A DNA stretch of 64,000 nt from Ignavibacteriaceae bacterium (GTDB taxonomy: Bacteria > Bacteroidota > Ignavibacteria > Ignavibacteriales > Ignavibacteriaceae). Of this stretch, positions 33,462 through 41,897 are shown in pieces. Where the stretch lies: contig JALNZG010000005.1 of NCBI GenBank assembly GCA_023229425.1, positions 124,001-188,000 on the forward strand, written 5' to 3'. Numbering within the stretch: position 1 is the stretch's first letter; each line of letters opens with the position of its first letter. The position numbers were made by a program, and so were the translations under genes. The notes beneath the pieces are model-generated. The model did not search any database and had not been told where the DNA came from. It saw only the letters and a list, made by a program, of their open reading frames with translations.

Positions 33462-33947
33462 GTGCTTAATCAAAGTTATGAACCGTTAACCATTTGCAAT
33501 ATCAAAAAGGCGTTAATTCTACTTTTACTCGGAAAAGCCGAAATAGTTTCCAGAGATCAAAAAAAATCTGTGAGAACGATTCAGCGGACTTTTCCCTGGC
33601 CGAGTGTAATACGCCTTGTTAGTTATATCTCTGTGCCGTACAAAAAAGTAGTTCTTACACGTAAAAATATTTTACGAAGAGATGAGTTTAAGTGCGCTTA
33701 CTGCGGAAGAAGCGATATTCCTTTAACGATAGATCATATTATTCCAAAAGCTAAAGGAGGAGTTGATAGTTGGGAGAATTTAGTTGCAGCCTGTACAATT
33801 TGTAACAACAAAAAAGGTGACCGTTCTCCGCACGATGCTCAAATGAAATTATTGGTGAAGCCGTTCACTCCGAATCATATTCTTTTTATAAAGAATTCTG
33901 TTAGAAAACTTGATGATTCGTGGAAACAATACATGTATCTCAGTTGA
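33462..33947 (+). CDS. HNH endonuclease
   Basis: HNH/McrA-type nuclease: CAYCGRSDIPLTIDHIIPKA supplies the first zinc Cys pair and the DHI catalytic motif, followed by SWENLVAACTICNNKKGD with the second Cys pair and the Asn. About 161 residues, normal for this stand-alone Bacteroidota type, whose function is not established. The start is unclear: GTG 33462 is the first usual start codon, but the sequence just before it in the same frame reads N-A-K-V-L, and relatives start with a similar KVLVLNQ. A TTA stands where an initiator might be expected. Confidence 0.85.
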   Translation: MLNQSYEPLTICNIKKALILLLLGKAEIVSRDQKKSVRTIQRTFPWPSVIRLVSYISVPYKKVVLTRKNILRRDEFKCAYCGRSDIPLTIDHIIPKAKGGVDSWENLVAACTICNNKKGDRSPHDAQMKLLVKPFTPNHILFIKNSVRKLDDSWKQYMYLS

Positions 33948-34137
33948 ATGTAGAAAGTTTAAAGTAAAAAGTGTAAATTTTTTGTGTTGATGAAAATGTA
34001 AAGAGTAAAAATTTTGTGAAATAGTATCCGAATCATAATCGTAATCTTACTCTGTTTTTGGTCATAGATGAAAATAACTTGCATGATTATGATCAAGATT
34101 AAAAAAATAATTGAATATAAAAAGTAGAAAGTTAATA

Positions 34138-35124
34138 GTGGAAAGCAAAAAGAAAAGAATTTTAAGCGGGATGCGTCCAACTGGTAAATTGCACATCGGG
34201 CACTACGTGGGCGCATTAGAAAATTGGATCAATCTTCAACAAGAATATGAAAATTATCATCTTATTGCAGATTATCATGTTTTAACTACAAATTTAAATT
34301 CTGATTCAATTTATCAAGATTCAATTGATATGTTGATCGATTGGTTAGCTTCGGGACTCGATCCGGTGATAAGTCCAATGTTCCGGCAATCTCAAATAAA
34401 GGAACACACAGAACTTCATTTGATATTTTCGATGCTTGTAACTGTTAATCGTTTGGAAAGAAACCCAACTGTTAAAGATCAGGTTAGAGATTTGAATATT
34501 GAAAATGTTATTTACGGACATTTAGGTTATCCCGTTTTACAAGCAGCGGATATTCTTTTATATAAAGGTGATTTAGTACCAGTTGGTGAAGATCAAGTTC
34601 CTCACATCGAAATTACAAGAGAGATAGCAAGAAAGTTTAATAATCAATACGGCGATGTTTTCCCCGAACCGGAACCAAAACTTACTGCCTTTGCACGGCT
34701 TTCCGGTTTAGACGGCGATGCAAAAATGAGTAAATCGCTCGGTAACACTATTCTCCTTTCTGATGATGAAGAGACGATCAAAGCAAAATTAAAGAAAGCA
34801 AAGACCGATCCCCAGAAATTGCGAAAGAATGACCCGGGAAGACCGGAAGTCTGTTTGGTATTTTCTTATCATAAAAAATTCACACCGAATGAAATACCGG
34901 AAATTGAAGCCGGATGCAGAAGCGGCATTTTGGGTTGTGTTGATTGTAAAATGAAGTGTTCCGCAAATATTTCTTCATTCATCGCACCAATTTTGGAGAG
35001 GAGAAAATATTATGAAACTCATTTAGATGAAGTTAAAAATATTTTAGCTGATGGAGAAGCCCGCGCTAAAAAAGTTGCACATGCAACAATGCAAGAAGTT
35101 CGTGAAAAAATGAAATTAGGATAA
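34138..35124 (+). CDS. trpS: Tryptophan-tRNA ligase
   Basis: Class I synthetase charging tRNA-Trp. HIGH motif in GKLHIGHYVGALENW and KMSKS motif in DAKMSKSLGN; also YPVLQAADILLY and VPVGEDQVPHIE, typical of TrpS. About 328 residues, the usual size. GTG 34138 is preferred because TrpS proteins begin close before KKRILSGMRPTG; TTG 34111 is the alternative and neither has a strong ribosome site. The 190 bases before it carry only AT-rich near-repeats (AGTTTAAAGTAAAAAG-like and AATCATAATCGTAATC). The next gene begins 2 bases after the stop. Confidence 0.95.
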   Translation: MESKKKRILSGMRPTGKLHIGHYVGALENWINLQQEYENYHLIADYHVLTTNLNSDSIYQDSIDMLIDWLASGLDPVISPMFRQSQIKEHTELHLIFSMLVTVNRLERNPTVKDQVRDLNIENVIYGHLGYPVLQAADILLYKGDLVPVGEDQVPHIEITREIARKFNNQYGDVFPEPEPKLTAFARLSGLDGDAKMSKSLGNTILLSDDEETIKAKLKKAKTDPQKLRKNDPGRPEVCLVFSYHKKFTPNEIPEIEAGCRSGILGCVDCKMKCSANISSFIAPILERRKYYETHLDEVKNILADGEARAKKVAHATMQEVREKMKLG

Positions 35125-35126
35125 TC

Positions 35127-35849
35127 TTGTTCAAGATAAAATTAAATCACTTTGAAGGTCCGCTTGATTTACTTCTCTTTTTTATTAAAAGAGATGAGTT
35201 GAATATCTATGATATTCCGATTTCTTATATCACAAAAGAATTTTTAGATTATGTCAATCTTATAAAAATGCTTGACCTTGAAGTTGCCGGTGACTTCATT
35301 TTAATGGCTTCAACATTGATGCATATTAAGGTTCGTATGCTTCTTCCAAAAGAAATTGATGAAAAAGGAGAAGAGATTGATCCGCGTGCTGACTTAGTTA
35401 AAGCGTTGTTGGAATACAAGCGTTATAAAGAAATGTCGGATGAGTTGGGATTCTTTGAAACCGCTCAAAGGAAAATAAGTTATCGCGGTTATTATGATGT
35501 TGATCCGAAACAAGCACCGCCTGAACTTGATATTCTTTTAAAAAACATTACGGTTTACGATCTAGCAAAAGCTTTCCGCAAAGCAATAGATAATGTAAAA
35601 AGAGAATTCGTTCATGAAATAATAAAAGTTTCGGTTTCAATTGATGAGCAAATTACTTTTATTTTATCTTTAGTTGGCGATGCAAAAGAAATTTCTTTTA
35701 TAGAATTGATCCGCAACATGCACGAACGAATGAGAATCGTTGTTACTTTTGTTGCACTACTAGAACTTGCCAAAATGGGACAAATTGGAATTAAAGAATC
35801 TTTTTCTTCAAATGATTTTATAGTTTACGGAATTATATCAAATGGATAG
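35127..35849 (+). CDS. scpA: Segregation and condensation protein A
   Basis: Kleisin subunit of the Smc-ScpAB complex that organises and segregates the chromosome. N-terminal LNHFEGPLDLLLFFIKRDEL and ITKEFLDYV, middle LMASTLMHIKVRMLLPKE, and C-terminal winged-helix region VTFVALLELAKMGQI match the family well. 240 residues is normal. The TTG start at 35127 has TTAGGAT upstream and abuts trpS. The end overlaps scpB by 8 bases, so the pair is co-translated. The Smc gene is not in the window. Confidence 0.95.
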   Translation: MFKIKLNHFEGPLDLLLFFIKRDELNIYDIPISYITKEFLDYVNLIKMLDLEVAGDFILMASTLMHIKVRMLLPKEIDEKGEEIDPRADLVKALLEYKRYKEMSDELGFFETAQRKISYRGYYDVDPKQAPPELDILLKNITVYDLAKAFRKAIDNVKREFVHEIIKVSVSIDEQITFILSLVGDAKEISFIELIRNMHERMRIVVTFVALLELAKMGQIGIKESFSSNDFIVYGIISNG

Positions 35850-36486
35850 TATTTACAACTCGGTTATTGAAGCACTCATCTTTTCCTCAGATGAACCGTT
35901 AAAGATTGATGAGATCATAAAAGCCATTAAAGGAATTGATGGAGAAGAAATTGCTGTAACCGGTGAAGATATTGAAGAAACCGTTACACAAATAAATAAG
36001 CAATTGGAAGAAGAGGAAAGACCTTTTAAAATAATGAAGATCGCCGGAGGTTTTTCATTTTCTACAAAACATGAATATGCAAAGTACATCGGATATCTTT
36101 CAACAGAAAAGAGCAAACGAAGATTAAGTCAATCCGCACTTGAAACCCTTGCCATCATTGCTTATAAACAACCGATAACGAAACCGGAAATTGAAATGAT
36201 CCGTGGTGTGAACGCCGATTATATTATGAATACGCTGCTTGAGAAAAGTCTTATCTCCATCGGTGGAAGAGCAGAAACGGTTGGGCGTCCATTATTATAT
36301 AGTACAACCGATGAGTTCTTAAAATACTTCGGTTTAAACAGATTGACCGACTTGCCGAAACCGAGGGAGATCGAAGAAATTATGCAAGACGAGGATTTCC
36401 TCGATCAGAAGAGAAAAATTATGATGAATGCAATTGAAGAAAATTTAGAACAAGGATTAGAGGAAGAGCATGACTCAACAGATTAG
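35842..36486 (+). CDS. scpB: Segregation and condensation protein B
   Basis: Winged-helix partner of ScpA. VIEALIFSSDEPLKIDEI opens the first domain and LSQSALETLAIIAYKQPITKPEIEMIRGV, LLEKSLISIGGRAETVGRPLLYSTT the second, both diagnostic. 214 residues including an acidic tail. It overlaps scpA by 8 bases and the pseudouridine synthase gene by 17, the common scpA-scpB-rluB order of many Bacteria. Confidence 0.95.
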   Translation: MDSIYNSVIEALIFSSDEPLKIDEIIKAIKGIDGEEIAVTGEDIEETVTQINKQLEEEERPFKIMKIAGGFSFSTKHEYAKYIGYLSTEKSKRRLSQSALETLAIIAYKQPITKPEIEMIRGVNADYIMNTLLEKSLISIGGRAETVGRPLLYSTTDEFLKYFGLNRLTDLPKPREIEEIMQDEDFLDQKRKIMMNAIEENLEQGLEEEHDSTD

Positions 36487-37192
36487 ACTGAACAAATTTC
36501 TTAGCGATTGCGGAATTGCTTCGAGAAGGAAAACAGAGGAATTTATTCTTCAAGGCAGAGTTTCGGTGAACGGCAAGACTATTAAAACGCTTGCATGCGT
36601 TATCAATCCATTGAAAGATAAAGTTGCTTTAGATGGTGAACCAATCAAAGCAAAGAAACTACTTTATTTTCTTCTAAATAAACCGAAAGGTTATATCACT
36701 TCAACTAACGACGAAAAAGGAAGAAAGACCGTTGTAGAATTGATTGATACAAAAGAAAATATTTTTCCGATAGGAAGATTGGATTACAATACTACCGGTG
36801 TTCTCCTTTTAACAAACGATGGGGATTTCTCTAATTTTTTAGCGCATCCTTCAAGTAAAATTCCCCGTGAATACGAAGCCAAACTAAACAAACCCTTAAA
36901 ACTTGAAGATGAACCAAAATTCATAAAAGGCTTTTATATAGATGGGAAAAAAGGGAAGTTTGTCTCAATTGAAATTCATAAAAAGGATCCCACTACGGTA
37001 AAAGTTGTTACCGTTGAAGGAAGAAATCATTTTGTAAAAAAAATGTTCGCTGCGGCTGGTTATTTTGTAAATGCACTTGACAGAAAAAACTACGGTCCTT
37101 TTTCACATAAAAATATTCCTGTTGGAGCATATCGTATAGTTAAAGAACGTGAAATTACTGAGGTTTATGAATCGTATGCAAAAAATCATTAA
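36470..37192 (+). CDS. rluB: 23S rRNA pseudouridine synthase (RluB/RsuA family)
   Basis: S4 RNA-binding domain at residues 1-60 (IRLNKFLSDCGIASRRKTEE) and the RsuA/RluB catalytic domain with the catalytic Asp in IGRLDYNTTGVLLLTNDG, plus VTVEGRNHFVKKMFAAAGY. It makes a pseudouridine in rRNA, most likely position 2605-type in 23S by analogy with RluB; RluE or RsuA specificity cannot be excluded. Its start overlaps scpB by 17 bases and its end overlaps the next gene. Confidence 0.9.
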   Translation: MTQQIRLNKFLSDCGIASRRKTEEFILQGRVSVNGKTIKTLACVINPLKDKVALDGEPIKAKKLLYFLLNKPKGYITSTNDEKGRKTVVELIDTKENIFPIGRLDYNTTGVLLLTNDGDFSNFLAHPSSKIPREYEAKLNKPLKLEDEPKFIKGFYIDGKKGKFVSIEIHKKDPTTVKVVTVEGRNHFVKKMFAAAGYFVNALDRKNYGPFSHKNIPVGAYRIVKEREITEVYESYAKNH

Positions 37193-38675
37193 GCTTGTCC
37201 CATTCGTTTTAATTACTTCGTGTATCGGGTTCGCTCAAGAAGCCAGAGTGGATACCGTTCCAAAGTATTCAATTTCTTCGGTTGCAGAATTTTCAGCGCA
37301 ACTTGAAGATATTTTTGAAGATCCAAATTTTAACAATGCTATTTGGGGAGTGTCAATACAGTCTTTAGTTACAGGTGAATATTTTTATAAAAAGAATGAA
37401 AACAAACTTTTTATGCCTGCATCTAATCAAAAACTACTTACAAGCGCTGCTGGATTGATTCTCTTAGGACCAATGTATCGTTTTAAAACTGAGATTTATT
37501 CTACCGGCATAATTGATGGTTCCATTTTAAATGGAGATATAATTATAAAAGGATTCGGTGATCCGACAATTTCCGGAAGATTTAATAACGATGACATGAC
37601 AAAAATATTCCGTGATTGGGCTGATACATTATTGACATTAGGAATTGATGAAATTAAAGGAAATATTTTTGGAGATGATAACGCTTTTGATGATACAGGA
37701 TTAGGCGAAGGATGGGCTTGGAATTATGAATCCGATTGGTTTGCCGCTCCTTCCGGCGCTCTCTCCTTTAATGATAATTGCATTGATATTGTTGTGAAAC
37801 CCGGTAAAAAAGGAGAACAAGCAGTGCTTGGGATTGTCCCTGAATCCAAGTATGCAATTATTCTGAACAAGGTCTTAACTGTTGGAAAAGATTCAAATAC
37901 GAATGTACAAATCTATAGAGAGCGCGGAACAAACATTATTTCAGTATTCGGCTCTATTAGAGAAGGGGATGATTCATTAAAGATTTATGCCACAATAAAT
38001 AATCCAACACAATATTTTGTTGTTACGTTAAAAGACATTTTACAACAAAAAGGGATTTCGGTTTCCGGTTTTGCTTCAGATATAGATGATTTGACCGATC
38101 CTTCCGGTTATTCACAAGCACGACTTTTATTCACACATCATTCTGTTTTTTTAAAAGATATTTTAAAAGTACTGAACAAGAATAGCCATAATTTTTATGC
38201 CGAACAGTTACTTAAAACTATCGGTTTTGAAACAAAAGGATATGGAACAGCAGCTCGTGGAATTGACGCAGTCAAAACAATATTAAAAGACGTTGGTATT
38301 AATACGGACAATATGGAAATTGTTGATGGATCAGGCTTATCAAGGCTGAATTTAATTTCACCAAATCAAATTACCGTGTTGCTAAATTACATGTACAAGA
38401 GTGATGTTTTTACTTATTTCTATAATTCACTTCCTGTTGGAGGTGTTGATGGAACCTTAGCAAATAGAGTAAGAAAAACCAGGGCACAAAATAATGTAAG
38501 AGCCAAAACGGGCTATGTTAACGGAGTACGCAGTATTTCAGGATATATTTTTACCGGTGATAAAGAACCGGTTACATTTTCAATTATTGCGAATAACTTT
38601 ACCGTTCCGGTAATTCTTGCAGATAATCTACAGGATTTAGTTTGTATTCGCCTTGCAAATTTTAAAAGGAAATAA
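37167..38675 (+). CDS. dacB: D-alanyl-D-alanine carboxypeptidase/endopeptidase (PBP4 type, S13)
   Basis: Periplasmic peptidoglycan hydrolase. Signal peptide IIKLVPFVLITSCIGFAQ. Active-site motifs: SNQK (Ser86-Lys89 from the proposed start) in MPASNQKLLTSAAGLILLG, SHN in NKNSHNFYAEQLLK, and KTG in RAKTGYVNGVRSISGY. About 500 residues, as usual for S13. ATG 37167 with TGAGG upstream is preferred over GTG 37149 and ATG 37176. It overlaps the pseudouridine synthase end by 26 bases. Confidence 0.92.
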   Translation: MNRMQKIIKLVPFVLITSCIGFAQEARVDTVPKYSISSVAEFSAQLEDIFEDPNFNNAIWGVSIQSLVTGEYFYKKNENKLFMPASNQKLLTSAAGLILLGPMYRFKTEIYSTGIIDGSILNGDIIIKGFGDPTISGRFNNDDMTKIFRDWADTLLTLGIDEIKGNIFGDDNAFDDTGLGEGWAWNYESDWFAAPSGALSFNDNCIDIVVKPGKKGEQAVLGIVPESKYAIILNKVLTVGKDSNTNVQIYRERGTNIISVFGSIREGDDSLKIYATINNPTQYFVVTLKDILQQKGISVSGFASDIDDLTDPSGYSQARLLFTHHSVFLKDILKVLNKNSHNFYAEQLLKTIGFETKGYGTAARGIDAVKTILKDVGINTDNMEIVDGSGLSRLNLISPNQITVLLNYMYKSDVFTYFYNSLPVGGVDGTLANRVRKTRAQNNVRAKTGYVNGVRSISGYIFTGDKEPVTFSIIANNFTVPVILADNLQDLVCIRLANFKRK

Positions 38676-38685
38676 CGGAGAAAAG

Positions 38686-40191
38686 ATGGAACAACAAATT
38701 GTTGAAGATATAAATGATCTGATTAAAAGAAGGATGGAGGAATTAGATGAACTAAAAGCAAAAGGTGTAAACGCTTTCGCCTATAGTTTTAAAAGAACCG
38801 ATTATTCTGAAGAAATAAAAAGTTCCTACGAAGAAGGTGTTGAAAAAAATGTTGCCGTTGCCGGAAGAATAATGGCGATACGCAGAATGGGGAAAGCTTC
38901 ATTTACTACAATTCAAGATTTTAAAGGAAGAATTCAAATCTATTTAAAACGAGATGAGATTGGTGAAGCTTATGACAATTTTAAACTCTTTGATATCGGT
39001 GACATTATTGGTGTAAATGGATTTGTCTTTAAAACAAGAACCGGAGAAATTTCTGTTCACTGCCTGGAGCTTGTTCTGCTTACTAAATCACTCCGTCCAA
39101 TTCCAATTGCTAAAGAAGTGATTGATGAAAACGGAAATAAAACAGTTCATGATCAATTTGCCGATAAAGAATTGCGCTACAGACAGCGTTATGTTGATCT
39201 GATCGTTAATCCTGAAGTGAAGGATGTATTCATCCAAAGAAGTAAAATTATTTCATTCATCCGTGCTTTTCTTGATAAACAGAATATTCTTGAAGTGGAA
39301 ACTCCGGTGCTTCAATCTCTTTATGGCGGCGCATCTGCGAGGCCGTTCGTAACTCATCACAATGCGTTAGACATTCCGCTTTTCCTTCGCATCGCCGATG
39401 AACTCTATCTTAAACGTTTAATTGTCGGTGGATTTGAAGGCGTTTACGAAATTTCTAAAGACTTTCGTAATGAAGGAATGGACAAAACGCATAATCCGGA
39501 ATTCACCATGATGGAAGTTTATGTTGCTTATAAAGATTACGAATGGATGATGCAGTTTGTTGAAGAAATGATCTCTGAATTATGTTTACATGTTTTTGGA
39601 AAAACTGAATTTCAATTTGAAGATAAAGTAATTGATTTTAAACCGCCATGGAACCGTGTTTCTATGGTAAACTCAATTAAAGAAAAAACCGGAATTGATG
39701 TTCTTTCTATTGATGATACTTCTTTGACTGCTACTGCAAAGAAATATGGAGTTGTGTTAACGGGAAACGAAAGCCGAGGGAAAATTATTGATGGGATTTT
39801 TGAGGTTTTGATTCAAGATTCATTAATACAGCCCACTTTTTTAATTGATTATCCCGTTGAAACTTCTCCTTTGGCAAAGAAGCACCGCTCGATTGAAGGA
39901 CTTGTTGAACGATTCGAAGGTTTCGTTGCCGGTAAAGAAATCTGTAATGCATTTAGTGAATTGAATGATCCGATAGATCAGAAAACAAGATTCGAAGATC
40001 AAGTAAAAGCGCGTGAAGCCGGCGATGATGAAGCGCAAACCTATGATGAAGATTTTATCTGCGCACTTGAATACGGTATGCCGCCAACTGCAGGTTTGGG
40101 AGTTGGAGTTGATAGATTAGTAATGTTGCTTACGAATCAAGTTTCAATACGGGATGTTTTATTTTTCCCGCAAATGAAACCGGAGAAATAG
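38686..40191 (+). CDS. lysS: Lysine-tRNA ligase, class II
   Basis: OB-fold anticodon-binding domain (VAVAGRIMAIRRMGKASFTTIQDFKGRIQIYL) followed by the class II core: motif 2 FRNEGMDKTHNPEFTMMEVYVAY, motif 3 GLGVGVDRLVMLLTNQVSIRDVLFFP. The ATG at 38686 sits after AACGGAGAAAAG and gives 501 residues, normal for LysS; an upstream in-frame ATG at 38653 lies inside dacB and is unlikely. It follows dacB by 10 bases. The stop is TAG, which shows TAG works as a stop in this genome. Confidence 0.97.
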   Translation: MEQQIVEDINDLIKRRMEELDELKAKGVNAFAYSFKRTDYSEEIKSSYEEGVEKNVAVAGRIMAIRRMGKASFTTIQDFKGRIQIYLKRDEIGEAYDNFKLFDIGDIIGVNGFVFKTRTGEISVHCLELVLLTKSLRPIPIAKEVIDENGNKTVHDQFADKELRYRQRYVDLIVNPEVKDVFIQRSKIISFIRAFLDKQNILEVETPVLQSLYGGASARPFVTHHNALDIPLFLRIADELYLKRLIVGGFEGVYEISKDFRNEGMDKTHNPEFTMMEVYVAYKDYEWMMQFVEEMISELCLHVFGKTEFQFEDKVIDFKPPWNRVSMVNSIKEKTGIDVLSIDDTSLTATAKKYGVVLTGNESRGKIIDGIFEVLIQDSLIQPTFLIDYPVETSPLAKKHRSIEGLVERFEGFVAGKEICNAFSELNDPIDQKTRFEDQVKAREAGDDEAQTYDEDFICALEYGMPPTAGLGVGVDRLVMLLTNQVSIRDVLFFPQMKPEK

Positions 40192-40200
40192 TAATATAAA

Positions 40201-41160
40201 ATGCTGATTCATGTCCGATTTTATTGCTTAATGGTTATGCTGCCGTTGAGTTTTATCTTTTCACAAGAGAGTGATTCTCTTCCATTAGGAGTTACCGGTG
40301 AGATAAAAGCATTTCAACTTGAGAAAAGAAATTTCTTACTTAATCCCGTAAGTGAACTTCCACCCAAAATTGATCCTTTGGAAACAGAAATAAATTATCC
40401 ATTGCTCGGTGGAATTGGAGTTGGAGTACTCGGTTCCGCATACGGAATTATGGTATATCAGCAAAATGCCTGGTGGAAAGAACAACGAACAAAATTTCAC
40501 ATTCAAAATGATTGGGAGTATGCTCTTTGGATTGACAAGATAGGACATTTTTACGGAACGGCTTTGATCGCTCATGCTTTTTCTGCGGGTCTGGAAGGAG
40601 CAAATGTGCAAGCTGAAGCGAACACCTGGTACTCGTCTGCACTTGCTTTGTCATTCCAGTTGTTCATTGAAGTTCAAGACGGATATGGTCCGCAATGGGG
40701 TTTTAGTCCTGGTGATGCAACTTGCGATGTGTTAGGAGCAGCATTCCCGGTATTTCAATATTACTATCCTTACTTAAATAATTTTAAATTTAAGTTTAGC
40801 TATTTTCCTGCTGATCTTACAAAAAGAAATCCAAACAGCGGGCAAACCCATATTATTATTGATGATTATGCCGGACAGAAATTTTGGTTATCAATGCGGA
40901 TTAAAAATATGTTACCGGAAAAAGTTTCTCAATTTTGGCCCGGGTATCTTTGTCTAGCATTTGGAATGGGCGTAAAAAATTTAGACGGCAACGGTGGCGG
41001 ACAACGTGATTTTTATCTTGCTCTAGATTTAGATGCGGAGACAACCCCTCTTCACGGAAAATTTTGGCAATTTGTAAAAAATACTTTTAATTATTTTCAC
41101 TTCCCGATGCCCGGAATTCGATTAACGAACAAAGTAGTTTTCTTTGTTCTTGCTTATTAG
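40201..41160 (+). CDS. DUF2279 family exported protein
   Basis: N-terminal signal (FYCLMVMLPLSFIFSQ). The central DKIGHFYGTALIAHAFSAGLE, SALALSFQLFIEVQDGYGPQWGFSPGDATCDVLGAAFP is typical of DUF2279, a family of periplasmic or outer-membrane-linked proteins of unknown role. The gene lies 9 bases after lysS and 8 bases before a glycosyltransferase gene and a Wzi-like gene, suggesting a cell-surface assembly context. Start ATG 40201 has no good ribosome site. Confidence 0.85.
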   Translation: MLIHVRFYCLMVMLPLSFIFSQESDSLPLGVTGEIKAFQLEKRNFLLNPVSELPPKIDPLETEINYPLLGGIGVGVLGSAYGIMVYQQNAWWKEQRTKFHIQNDWEYALWIDKIGHFYGTALIAHAFSAGLEGANVQAEANTWYSSALALSFQLFIEVQDGYGPQWGFSPGDATCDVLGAAFPVFQYYYPYLNNFKFKFSYFPADLTKRNPNSGQTHIIIDDYAGQKFWLSMRIKNMLPEKVSQFWPGYLCLAFGMGVKNLDGNGGGQRDFYLALDLDAETTPLHGKFWQFVKNTFNYFHFPMPGIRLTNKVVFFVLAY

Positions 41161-41168
41161 GTAATTTT

Positions 41169-41897
41169 TTGAAATATAGTATTATTATCCCAACACTTAA
41201 CGAAGAAAAGCTTTTGCCGCAACTTCTTAAACAATTAACCGGGGGAATTGTTCTTCCAAAAAGTGAATATGAAATAATAATTTCCGACGGCGGCAGTAAA
41301 GATGGGACAGAACAAATCGCTGCCTCTTTTGGATGCAGCTTCATCAAACATGAATTGGACCGAAAAGAAAATATTTCAGCCGGAAGAAATAAAGGAGGCT
41401 TGAAAGCACAAGGGGAGTGGCTGATTTTTCTTAACGCCGATGTGCGTCTTGCCGATGTTAAAAACTTTTTTTGTTTTTTGGAAGAGCATGTTAATCTTTC
41501 CACTTTATCTGCCGTTGGCGGGCATGTGAAAATTTTTCCCGAAGAAGAAATATTTTCTGATAGAATCTATCACGGATTTTATTATTATTATTTTCACTTG
41601 TTAAATTTTTTAGGAATGGGAACCGGCAGAGGCGAATGCCAAATTGTGAAGAAAAATGTTTTCGATGAAATTAAAGGTTATGATGAAAATCTTGCTGCCG
41701 GAGAAGATTTCGATCTATTTAAGAGGATAAAAAAAATTGGCACTATTCTCCTAACGGATGATATTTTAGTTTATGAATCCCCACGAAGATTTAGGCGGTT
41801 CGGATATTTGCGGGTTTCGCTAACATGGTTTAGAAATTCTATTTCGATTGTGCTTATGAAAAAATCAATTTCAAGAGAATGGGAAGAAGTCCGTTGA
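41169..41897 (+). CDS. Glycosyltransferase family 2
   Basis: GT-A fold: YSIIIPTLNEEKLLPQLL, IIISDGGSKDGT, ISAGRNKGG, and the metal-binding LIFLNADVRL (DXD-like). A late GMGTGRGECQIVKKNVF and GEDFDLFKRI are typical of small GT2 proteins acting on lipid-linked or surface sugars. 242 residues; the hydrophobic C-terminal helices are weak. TTG 41169 is the start, right after the upstream stop. It overlaps the next gene by 4 bases or more. The donor sugar is unknown. Confidence 0.9.
   Translation: MKYSIIIPTLNEEKLLPQLLKQLTGGIVLPKSEYEIIISDGGSKDGTEQIAASFGCSFIKHELDRKENISAGRNKGGLKAQGEWLIFLNADVRLADVKNFFCFLEEHVNLSTLSAVGGHVKIFPEEEIFSDRIYHGFYYYYFHLLNFLGMGTGRGECQIVKKNVFDEIKGYDENLAAGEDFDLFKRIKKIGTILLTDDILVYESPRRFRRFGYLRVSLTWFRNSISIVLMKKSISREWEEVR

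Noticed and set aside
33950..34137. AT-rich near-repeats (AGTTTAAAGTAAAAAG-like and AATCATAATCGTAATC) before trpS
   Set aside because: Too diverged and too low in complexity to call a defined element; kept only as a note.
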